DNA of 64,000 bases from Acestrorhynchus altus. Its lineage: Eukaryota > Chordata > Actinopteri > Characiformes > Acestrorhynchidae. This document shows, piece by piece, positions 30,001 through 39,100 of this stretch. Both the position numbers and the translations under genes were made by a program. The DNA lies in the NCBI GenBank assembly GCA_034509495.1, contig CM067513.1, positions 20,694,051 to 20,758,050 on the forward strand. The letters run 5' to 3'. The notes beneath the pieces were generated by a model. The model saw nothing but the letters and a program-made list of their open reading frames with translations. It ran no database searches and had not been told where the DNA came from. The stretch's first letter is position 1, and each line of letters starts with the position of its first letter.

Positions 30001-30629
30001 AGTTATGATCAATTTATCTGGTAGAGACTGTTTAGTAACCTGTGCACTAAGCTGCTTCAGTCCTGGCTATTTCAAGCAGGGAAAACATGGAAATGTGCAG
30101 GACAGACAGGGAGCTACTCCAGAATTGGGAGGCTTTAAAAGCTTTAGAGGTTCATGATTGATGTACGAACAACATTAATAGTACATTTTCAGTCATCCTC
30201 TTTACTAAAAGTGAAGGACAATAATAGTGAAGGGCTGAAAAAATCCCTGCCTGTCTAGTTTAAGCTGGTTACATTGGCTGAACAGTTTAGCTCTTGATGT
30301 AAAAGATAAGAGTGTGTTCATTTGAGATTGCTGAATTAGCTGATTTACCAGTATGACACACCTAAACAAGCTAGTCAACCAGTTAGGACTGAGCTTATTT
30401 GACCAGCATGACCATCATGACCAAACTGGTTGACTTGCATGAGCAGCATAACTAAGGACTGAGCATCATTGGACATACACTTTTCTGTAAACATCACATT
30501 GACCATTAAAGGCCATCTTAACCAATCAGCTTCCATCATAACCTGGGGCTGAGCTGGTTCCTTACAGCCTGATCACAAATGCATCTGACTCAGAAAATGA
30601 GCTTAGTCTGCAGTGCTGTGTTTTCAACA

Positions 30630-30668
<39 letters not shown>

Positions 30669-30824
30669 GGGGAGATGACGTCACTGACAGTCTGATCTTA
30701 CCTTAAACCGAACCTCGTCTTTACAGACCGCTGTGGACGGTCCGCGGGGGCTTCCACCAGCAGCAGGGTGGGCTGAGGCGAGTTTACAGACCTGTGCGAA
30801 CTTTCTGCGGCTGTACTGAAGCAT
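21014..30824 (-). CDS. nubpl: nubpl, mitochondrial complex I Fe-S assembly P-loop NTPase
   Basis: Eleven exons splice in frame to 324 aa (human about 319): 30702-30824, 28863-29010, 25958-25992, 25776-25866, 24234-24273, 23963-24053, 23746-23839, 22490-22575, 21980-22100, 21185-21267 and 21014-21076, stop TGA. All introns are GT-AG. The N-terminus MLQYSRRKFAQVCKL is Arg/Lys-rich and free of acids, as in a mitochondrial presequence. The deviant Walker A motif GKGGVGKST is at residues 80-88, LLDADVYGP follows, then VVDMPPGTGD. C249-P-Q-C252 is the CxxC expected to hold a bridging 4Fe-4S cluster. NUBPL delivers Fe-S clusters to respiratory complex I. It is head-to-head with dtd2. The introns hold several MITEs and a Tc1 relic. 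No break was seen. Confidence 0.97.
22977..23229. mobile_element. hAT-type MITE with perfect 8-bp target duplication
   Basis: The element begins taggtctgggcaatat and ends gctcagccctaa-strand counterpart (ctcagcccta), forming short terminal inverted repeats. It is flanked by the identical 8-mer ataatagc at 22969-22976 and 23230-23237. An 8-bp target duplication is the hAT hallmark. It lies in a nubpl intron and has no coding capacity. Confidence 0.85.
25085..25400. mobile_element. partial copy of the long-TIR MITE family
   Basis: It shares tcagctccat, ttacagact, gtccatctgtttctctgtat, cctttcaccctgttcttcaatggtcagg and cactgcagtgct with the full copy at 26690-27405. Both ends and part of the interior are lost. 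It lies in a nubpl intron. Confidence 0.75.
25505..25640 (-). repeat. SINE fragment (tail part)
   Basis: It matches the tail half of the SINE at 6735-7005 (ttgtcctctgcatttaa, ccagtgaaacacacaca). The tRNA-like head is missing. Confidence 0.65.
26690..27405. mobile_element. full-length long-TIR MITE, about 715 bp
   Basis: The left end, caatcaaccataacattg, is inverted at the right end (cataacgttatggttga), so both terminal inverted repeats are visible. Sub-terminal text is also inverted and repeated (ctttcaccctgctcttcaatgg near the left, aacaggatgaaaggaagc near the right). Related copies lie at 25085, 38958, 43365 and 58600. There is no transposase frame. It lies in a nubpl intron. Confidence 0.85.
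27435..28375 (+). mobile_element. Tc1/mariner relic, family A, second copy
   Basis: It has sub-terminal text tgacactcaaaattg-like (taacactcaaaattggg) and Tc1 transposase remnants. Segments coding SVDLRDR, then IWRKPGTAHH and PTVKHGSGSIM appear in a frame at 27785-28138. KQDNNPKHTAK follows after an in-frame stop. The left inverted terminal repeat is truncated at the neighbouring MITE. Part of the catalytic core is deleted, so the copy is dead. Confidence 0.8.
29285..29610. repeat. dispersed repeat, copy 2 (MITE-like)
   Basis: This is the second copy of the repeat at 12170-12530, inside nubpl intron 1. Shared blocks run from ctcatcc through gtgtccacaaacatttt. It is non-coding. Confidence 0.65.
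30635..30667. repeat. (TG)n microsatellite in nubpl intron 1
   Basis: A run of about 16 TG units lies roughly 35 bases beyond the nubpl exon 1 donor on the intron side. Confidence 0.95.
30676..30683. promoter_or_regulatory. perfect CRE palindrome (TGACGTCA)
   Basis: TGACGTCA is the consensus site of CREB/ATF factors. It sits in nubpl intron 1, about 20 bases past the exon 1 donor, within 550 bp of both the nubpl and dtd2 starts. A function is inferred from motif and position. Confidence 0.5.
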
Positions 30825-31200
30825 CTTCTACGTTTTATCAACAAAGTATGAACACAAAGCACAAACCCGCGACGTTCACGGAGCCATTTCCCAGTTTAAT
30901 GGTCCTGAACGGGGAGAACGCGTTACTAACACCCTCTGCTACAAAATCCTGTGATTCACTAGTTTTAGTGGGAAATAACACATGAAATGAAATACTGTGG
31001 CTATAAAGAGGACAGGGGGACGCCGGCCACTTTTGATGACGTAGGTAAATACGGAAGAGGAGCCGCTCAGCTGTAGGGGTCCTGCTCGCGGAGGGTCCAG
31101 CGGGTGGGCAGATCATCTGATGCTCTGACACAGAAACACTGTAGTCTTGGTCTCTGCATGTCCAGTTCGTCAGTGTTCACTGTGTGTGTCCGCTGTCGTC
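30825..31200. promoter_or_regulatory. divergent nubpl/dtd2 promoter
   Basis: Only 376 bases separate the nubpl start codon (minus) from the dtd2 start codon (plus). The interval is relatively rich in CG and holds a CRE-like half site (gatgacgtag, about 31035) and an ETS-like cggaag (about 31051). No TATA box was seen. Head-to-head housekeeping genes commonly share such a bidirectional promoter. Confidence 0.6.
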
Positions 31201-32965
31201 ATGACGGCGGCCGACGGTTGCTCAGCGACGGCTCGGGTGGTCGTCCAGCAGTGCCTGCACGCCTCTCTGCAGGTCAAACCTCCACAGCCGGACTGTGAGG
31301 CTCAGTGGGTGGAGGTATGTTCTGTCCCGAGTCTTCTCTCAGTCCAGTGAACAGCAGGGGTGTGTAGAAAAGCCCAAAGAGCAGCTGGGTCAGTCATGTA
31401 GTAAGAGTTAGAGATCCTGAGCTCTGCGGGCAGTTACACGCTTTGTTTTAGGATTCATAACCTGCACAAATCACAGTACATTACAGACACAATCCACATA
31501 TCATAACAAACGACATACTTAATATAACCGTGGTGGTCTCTTCTGTGTGGTGAATTATCACCAAGTGATCCAGCTCATTAAACAGCTCTGACTCACTCTT
31601 TTCTAACAGAAGTAAATTCCAGTTTAAATGCCAAAGGAGTCTTTTGGTCTTTCTATGTAGACGTACATGCTTAGCTTGCAAGCAGACTCTGACTGATCAG
31701 CAAGAGGGACAGGGCTAATGACATCCATGACATCACTGACCCTGATGTTGGGTTATAGAGGAAAATGAGAACAGAGGTGCTGTTTTCTCTCTTTCTTTGC
31801 ATTTTCCAGTTCATAAACACCCTGGATGATGGATTTCCAACAGGATTTCTTATGAGCAAAATGTTTAAATTATGTGAATATTTACATCTCAAATGAAGAG
31901 ACTTTTGAGTAGCCTAGAATATCTTGAAAATATTAATATCTGATGTGTGATAAATATCTTTCTAATTTTGTCGGCAAATAAAAGTATGTCAGGCTACAAA
32001 AATGTCCAGCAAAATTGTCTGAGCCTTCTAAAGGTTAAGATATTTCTAAATGGTAGATGGAGTATTGAGCCTGTTTTTGTTTTGTTTTTTTCAAACACCT
32101 TTCATTCACCTGTTTTAAATCATCTCGTGAGTCATCATGTTATCCTCCAGGTTTTGTAGGTCTTTCATACCTGGATCTTAAGAACCCTGAAGCTAGTTTA
32201 TTCTGTTCTTCTGTTTTGATGCACACTTGATTGGAAAAAAATGGTTTGACAAAAAAAAAAAGCATATGGAAAGTAAATATGTAAGACTGATGTAAAATAA
32301 AGGAATTGGTAGCAAAAAAATTACAAAAGTGAAACTGCCTAAAAACAGTAGCATTCTACTAGAAGACATCTCTAAAGACAGCTAGAAGTTCTATCATTTA
32401 AAAACATAAGACATGTAACAGTGATTATAATGTTTTTATCACCCATCTGTTACTCTCACACAGATTGACAGAGGGATGGTGATCTATGTCTGCTTCTTCA
32501 AAGGTGCAACTGAAGATCTCATCCCTAAAATGGGTATGACTCTTATGGTAGAATGTTCACACTACTGTGTGTAAAACACACTACATATGAACAGTATGAA
32601 ATAACCTAATCCATCTAATCTCTTCTTCTCTTCTCTCAGTGAACACCCTGATGAACATAAAGCTTAGTGAAACAGATTCTGGGAAATATACATCAGTCCT
32701 TGAATTACCTGGCAGTGTCCTCATTGTACCCCAAGCAACACTGGGAGGAAAACCAAAGGGTAAAGGCATGCAGTACCACAGCAACATTGGCAAAGAGGAG
32801 GGACAGAAGCTCTATGCCAGCTTTGTCTTTCACTGCGAGAAGGAACTGAGTTTGGCTGTCAAGTGCAATGAAGCTGGCACAGAAGTCAAACATGGAACAT
32901 ATGGTAACAGACAGGTCCTGAAGCTGGATACAAATGGACCCTATACTCACCTAATGGAGTTTTAA
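31201..32965 (+). CDS. dtd2: dtd2, D-aminoacyl-tRNA deacylase 2 (ATD)
   Basis: Three exons, 31201-31314, 32464-32533 and 32640-32965 (TAA), give 169 aa, the usual family length. The start at 31201 (MTAADGCS) is preferred because it fits the family N-terminus; an in-frame ATG at 31147 would add 18 unmatched residues. The ATD signature PQATL is at residues 92-96 and TNGPYTH at 159-165, ending LMEF. The family works in the cytosol as a homodimer and removes wrongly attached amino acids from tRNA, notably L-Ala from tRNA-Thr in animals. It is divergently transcribed from nubpl. A poly(A) signal AATAAA lies at 33182-33187. The protein looks fully intact. A second, altered copy of the same three exons ends the gene at 35393-46619. 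Confidence 0.96.
31315..32463 (+). other. dtd2 intron 1, no other feature
   Basis: This is intronic DNA about 1.15 kb long. Only short chance frames occur on both strands, and no repeat family was recognised. Confidence 0.6.
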
Positions 32966-33181
32966 AGGCTGGACATCTCAAAGTCTAGTTGTTTGGCAAG
33001 TGGTTAATGGGACATTTACCTGATTTAAACATTAATCCTGAATGGGCTAAAATACAGTTGGTACAAATTATGTTGCTTTGTGTGTCTTTGCTTCATGTGC
33101 ACATTACTGATTGATGACACTGTACACTCAAATTCCACTGTTTCTTGTAGAAATTTGTTGAAATGAACAAATACTTTTGGA

Positions 33182-33187
33182 AATAAA
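33182..33187 (+). other. poly(A) signal of dtd2
   Basis: AATAAA lies about 220 bases past the dtd2 stop codon in an AT-rich 3' UTR. It is a consensus hexamer at a typical distance. Confidence 0.6.
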
Positions 33188-33298
33188 TGCACATTTGTGA
33201 AATTTGAGAAATGAATGGTTGAAACTTTGGAAATATTAATTGTTTTTTGTACTGTATTTTAGCAGCTGCAGAATAATGAAAGAATTCTTTTATTTTTA

Positions 33299-33817
33299 AG
33301 CTTTTATTTTGACGTGCTGCAAGCCGGAAGTGAAGTGTGGGGGCTCCGTAAGCCCCCGTTGTCTGTTTTCTTCGCAGCACGTTCTAGAAACTATTGAGTC
33401 GTTTTTCTGTGTAACAGCTCCAACAGACTCGATAAAAGCGGACTCGGCTGACTGTTGAGCTTCAGCAGGTTTTGACTCATGCAGTGGAAGGCGGCTGAGG
33501 CGGTAAACACGCAGCTTGGCGGAGGTTTTTGGCATCTGCCGATGTAGCGCAGAATTCGGTTCCCCTCGGAAATGTGTGTCCGTGAGACCCGTTAATCAAC
33601 TTCAGTTCACATAGCAACGTTTCACAAAGCAGCTTAATGATTTACCCCCAAATCACTGCTCGACCCGGCGGATCTCAGGAGGTTTGTTTTTAAACACACA
33701 CAGTTCGATGGAAGTAGCCTCTGATTGGCTTTGGTTTATTAAAAGTTATGATGGAAAGAATGAACACATAATAAGAGTTGAATGTTGGGATGGACAGCTG
33801 CTTCACTTCTAATAGAT
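33299..33817 (+). repeat. promoter-like direct duplication, copy 1
   Basis: This roughly 519-bp block recurs at 34582-35098 in the same orientation. Reading them side by side, only about a dozen positions differ. It contains an ETS consensus ccggaagt (about 33326), the heat-shock-like core ttctagaa, many CG dinucleotides and an inverted CCAAT box (gattggct, about 33723). Its texture is that of a housekeeping promoter or first exon. Confidence 0.85.
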
Positions 33818-33934
33818 GTAAGATAATAAATAAAGACTGAATTTAAATTGTCAGCAGTTGATGGAGGTTAAATTTGGCTGACCTGCATCTGTCTGATTCA
33901 CCAACAATATAAAAAATAACTTCTAACACTAAAT

Positions 33935-34300
33935 CAAATCAAAATGTATTAGTACCGCGTTCTTCACAGCTGATGATGTCTCAGGGCAGCTTTACAGAAA
34001 TAAAAAGGTTAACGACACACGAAAAAAGGGTAAAAATTAGACTCCCCAGTGAACAAAAAAAAAACTCCCTCAGAGCTGGAGGAAGAAACCTTGGGAGGAA
34101 CCAGGCTCACAAGGAGGGACCCCTCCTCTGGTTCAACTACTTATACATACTTAAATTACAACATTGCGGTCCCACAAAAAACTTTTATATCTTTATCTAT
34201 GTTTCCACTTTCTATTAATGTGAATCTGACAGTTGTTCCTTATTTAGTGTCAAAATTAAATCATAAATGGACCAATAGAAATGCCCTAATAGATTTGGTA
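33935..34300. repeat. dispersed otophysan-type repeat, copy 1
   Basis: It begins aaatcaaatcaaaatgtatt and includes aagaaaccttgggaggaacc and aggctcacaagg. The same text occurs at about 37430-37510. This composition is typical of an abundant repeat in fish genomes. It lies between the two promoter-like copies. Confidence 0.65.
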
Positions 34301-34581
34301 TAAAATTTTTGGTTAATTCAGATGGATTAATACGTTTCTCAGTAGGTTGATATAAAAAGGTGGGTGTAGTTAAATCGAGAGGACAAAGATTTCTCTTTGT
34401 ATTGTACTGTATTTGTATTATTGCATTTTCATGTATATAATGAATGGTGTGCAGAAGGAAAACAAGACATTTTAACTAATTTAACGAATATATATTAAGA
34501 ATTAAATCTAAAAATAATGTAAAGTTTTTTAAAGTGCTAATTAAATAGGGTTGTTCGTTTTACAGTATAAATACGTTGGTC

Positions 34582-35098
34582 AGCTTTTATTTTGACGTGC
34601 TGCAAGCCGGAAGTGAAGTGTGGGGGCTCCGTAAACCCCCGTTGTCTGTTTTCTTCGCAGCACGTTCTAGAAACTATTGAGTCTTTTTTCTGTGTAACAG
34701 CTCCAACAGACTCGATAAAAGCGGACTCGGCTGACTGTTGAGCTTCAGCAGGTTTTGACTCATGCAGTGGAAGGCGGCTGAGGCGGTAAACACGCAGCTT
34801 GGCGGAGGTTTTTGTCTTCTGCAGATGTAGCGCAGAATTCGGTTCCCCTCGGAAATGTGTGTCTGTGATGCCCGTTAATCAACTTCAGTTCACAGCAACG
34901 TTTCACAAAGCAGCTTAATGATTTACCCTCAAATCACTGCTCGACCCGGCGGATCTCAGGAGGTTTGTTTTTAAACACACACAGTTCGATGGAAGTAGCC
35001 TCTGATTGGCTTTGGTTTATTAAAAGTTATGATGGAAAGAATGAACACATAATAAGAGTTGAATGTTGGGATGGACAGCTGCTTCACTTCTAACAGAT
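34582..35098 (+). promoter_or_regulatory. promoter-like direct duplication, copy 2, probable promoter of the next gene
   Basis: This is the second copy of 33299-33817, offset 1283 bp. It begins agcttttattttgacgtgc and ends near aacagat. It lies 295 bp upstream of the start codon at 35393 and keeps the ETS site and inverted CCAAT box. It is the best candidate for the promoter or non-coding exon 1 of the H2C2/THAP/DTD2 gene; that assignment is inferred. Confidence 0.55.
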
Positions 35099-35392
35099 CA
35101 ACAGTTTGATGCCAAAAGTAACAACACAATCAAACACTACAGCACTGACGTCATGCTACACCCTTCCTCCTTTATTAATATAATATTTATCTGGCACTTG
35201 TTCTTTACACTGTTGTACAAATGGACCATTAGAAATGCCTCACTTGGAATAAGGCTTCCATCACACATTCAGATGGTTTTCCCCCTCCTGATATTTTTTG
35301 GACAAATGTGCAAATACATGCATGACAATAACACCATGTTTTCTGTTCACAGCTTCCTAATATACAGATAAGGCATATTTCATATCTGAAGG

Positions 35393-36174
35393 ATGAGTTT
35401 CAGCAAGTTTGAGGAAGTAGAGAAGTATCTACGATTTGGGATCTATACCCAACATGATAAAGTTTCGAAAGGAGTGTTACGAAGGAGCAGTAAGAAGTTT
35501 CGTTGGGCAGGTGAGTGATCACTCTGCATGAATGTCACTTAAGAAGTTGTGCTTGTTCCTGGTAAATCTGCTGTTTTGTTGTTCTTCTAGATGATGCTCT
35601 TTGGTACATAGATGGCAAACGTCAACGTAAGGTGCTCCGTAGTGAAGAGGAAGTGAGAGCAGTTCTGGTGGAACAACATAACAACCGCAATCATGCCGGC
35701 CGCAAGAGGTGCCTGAAAGCCGTGTCGGATCTGTATTACTGGCGCTCAATATCCAAAGACATCACTGAGTGGATAGACAACTGTGAGGGTTGTTCCCACC
35801 CATCCAATCCAGTCATGCGCTTGCAGTGCATCGTACCGAGTTGTGAGAGCTCTGGGTTGGCAGATGATGAGGATGGCATCACTTTTCATCGGTATGATTT
35901 TTCCTTGGTTTTCCAGGATTTGCTTTATTATGTTCTTATTAAGTTCTTTGTTTTTATGGTGAATGCCTCTTTATTCGTCAACAGGTTCCCATTTGGGGAG
36001 CCAGACAGACTCAAACTTTGGATCAGCTTCGCTCAAAGGGACCGCTGGTCTATTCACAACAGATCAGCAATATGCTCTAAACACTTCACAGAGGACAGCT
36101 TTGAGCAAATAGGAGACCAAGTTTGCCTTAAATTGGATGCTGTGCCCACACTTGAATCATCTGCTTATCCACAG
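35393..36174 (+). other. module 1: H2C2 zinc domain plus THAP (exons 1-3 of the fusion gene)
   Basis: Exon 1 codes the GIN1-like lead-in (FSKFEEVEKYLRFGIY). Exon 2 codes the H2C2 finger and the first half of the THAP domain. Exon 3 codes the second half, from FPFGEP through CSKHFTEDSF to AVPTL. Exon borders fall in phases 1, 2 and 0. The start ATG at 35393 has a purine at -3. The donor after 36174 (cag/gtcatc) is weak. Confidence 0.82.
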
Positions 36175-39100
36175 GTCATCTGCAAATAATCCTAGTCATT
36201 TAGGCTCTGTGCTCATGTGTGTTCATTTTGCAAGTTTATTATGCACTTCTACAATTCATTAGCCATTTGCTCAATGTACATCTACCAATGCACATTGCTA
36301 TACTACATAGTTATACTACATTAGTAACTGAATGTAACCAAGCTGTTGCTGTGCAGTTTATCAGACACATCCCAACCAATAAGTGATAAAAGTTTCATAA
36401 TTAAGATAATATTGGCCAGTATAATTTATGTCCATACTCTAGTATTTTTTTTCTCAGTTCTTGAAAGTTGCTCTTAACTCTACAGTTAAGTGATATATAT
36501 GTTGTGAAAATGTTTTATTGTTCTTTTTTTATTCAGAATCTTCATTAAGCTTTTCGCAATTGTATTGTATCGTACATGTAAACTTAACAACATTGTGGGC
36601 AATGCCAAACATTAAAACAAGAGGAGTAGCTGAAAAGTTCTTATAGCTAAAATGTTTTGGGATCCAACATATTAACACCCATAGTTTTGGACTGGGATGT
36701 CCAACAAGTTCATATTGTTTGATGTTCAGGTGTCTCCATAGGGCTCAGCATGACAGAATTAAGAGAATATTTGTTCTTGAATGACCAGTAAACCTGGTAC
36801 CAATACCAGTTCTCATTTCATTATTCACACAGGTCAGTAATGAATGCTGGATTGGTGCCTCCATGGAATCAGTGAAGGATGATCGTTCCTTGGAAGATGA
36901 TGATTCAGTGCATACGGAGCATCCGTATTCCAAAGGTCAGACTGTGCAGACAAGCACAGAGAGAAGCAGTACCAGCAATCCCCTTCTGATCTCCACGTCC
37001 GAGCCTTTTTTCCGAAAGTATGATGCTTTGGAAAAGTACCTGCACACAGGAGTTTACCGGAGTACGCCATACTGCAGGAAAGATGGCATCAAGAGATGTG
37101 CCAAACGCTTCTGTCTCAAAGGTAAGCTCAAGTTTGTTTGTTCACATCTTAATTACAGGATATTTGAGCAAGGGATTTCATTACCATATTGAATGTGATT
37201 TAGTACAATTTGACCATTTCTCTAGTTATTTTTTTACGTGGCAATTTCAAATGGTCAAAGAAGTAATAATATATATTCACAAATACATACAAAAAGGCCT
37301 TTGTGTTCTTAAAGGAAATGTACACCTTTTGTAAAATTGGGTAAATGTATCCTCGCTGTCTGGTAGACATATGTTCAATCAGCACACTGGAAGAAACACC
37401 CCCCATACTCATCCTTAGCACCTTGACGGCTCTTCCTTGGGAGGAACCAGGCTCACAAGAGGGGAGCCAATCTCCTCTGGTCAGATTACTCTTACATAAG
37501 GGGACACAAGACCACCACTGATATTTAGGGTCCATGTAAATTTCTACATAGTCTGTGATGGCAGTTGGACAACTAGTCCAAGGCAGGGTGGGAAACTACT
37601 CCAAGCCTTCTAGCCATAATGTGGGCAGCCAGCATTAAGGGATGGCAGGTCAGCCTGAGGTCAGCCTCTGAAGGGGTAGCACCTAGTTCAAGGCCAGTAT
37701 CGGGAAGGTGGGCACCCAGTAAATGTCCTAATAAAAAGTCTATATCAGATGAATGTATTTTAAAATAGCACAATTATTTGTAGCTATCCTCTCATAATCA
37801 GGGACCCCATGATCCTTGTAAATTGAATAAATCCCAAATAAGAAAACATTGATGAATATCAGAATTTTACCATTAGTAGGTTTTAAGTAGGAGTGTAAGA
37901 AAATATTGAAAATATAATAATCCTATGTTATAGTTTTCCTATACAGCATTGATTTTTTTTATTCATTATTAAATGTATCATGACAAAAATATCATTTTGT
38001 GGTGTGTTTAAACCCAGATTCCATTTTGTCTTCAGAACCCATCGTTAAGTCTGGATAAAAAGTAAAGTTTTACTAAGATTTTATGCATATAATTGTGTTT
38101 CACAGTGATCATTTTCCTAAAATTTGAATGTGTTACTAGAGATCACATTATATTGAATCATAATCCAATGTACTGAATTGCCAGGCTCCTGCCAAAAAAT
38201 GACGCTGGTTAATAAGGTCCACTGTTTTTTTTTTTTTTTGTTTTTTTTTTGTCTTTTTATTGATAGATGGAGTCTTGCATTACCGCCATGGCTCCAAGCT
38301 TCGCAGGGTTCTTCGAAGCAGGGAGGAAGTCATTTGTGTGCTGAAGGAGCATCATGACAAAAGAGGACACTTTGGTCTGAAAAGATGTTTGAGCTCTGTA
38401 TCAGCTCTTTATTACTGGGGTACGATTAGCAGGGACATTGAGGATTGGATTGGCAATTGCCAGTTCTGTATGGAGATGGATGAAGCAACACAAAAGTTCC
38501 GATGTGCTGTTTATAGCTGCAATAGCTACAATGGGCCTTTGGAGAGGACGCTAGGCCTGACTTTTCATCGGTGAGATTGAAGTTTTGGCTTTACTGTGAA
38601 TTAAATGTTTTAGCATAGTATATGATCACACATCTATAACATAGTGTCTTGCGAAAGTATTCACCACCTTTGGCATTTTTAGTGTTTGGCTATCTAACAA
38701 TCTGGAAGTAAAATGTATTATTCAAAGGTTTGCCTCATTTCATTTACAGAACATAACTTTGACCATTTGATTTTTTTATTATGAAGCAAACAACAAATTG
38801 GACAAAATAGCTGAAAACACAGCACCGTCCAGCCTCCCCTCAACTCAGACCAGTTAAAATTTGGTCTCCAGAGCACCTTCCTCCATACATGCCTTTTAGC
38901 AAACTCAAAATGAGCCTTCCTAAGCCAAGGAGGTAAATTCTTTCGCAAGGCAGTGTATACACCAATCAGCCATAACATTTATGACTGTAGTCCATAGGTT
39001 TCTCTGCCTACTTTGTTCTCCTCCTTTCACCGTGTTCTTCAACGGTCAGGGCCCCTGAATGACACTGACATGGTGGTGGTATGTTAGTGTGTTGCGCTAA

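Noticed and set aside
31147..31200. An 18-residue N-terminal extension of dtd2 from the ATG at 31147
   Set aside because: The extension does not resemble DTD2 proteins and the ATG at 31201 fits the family length.
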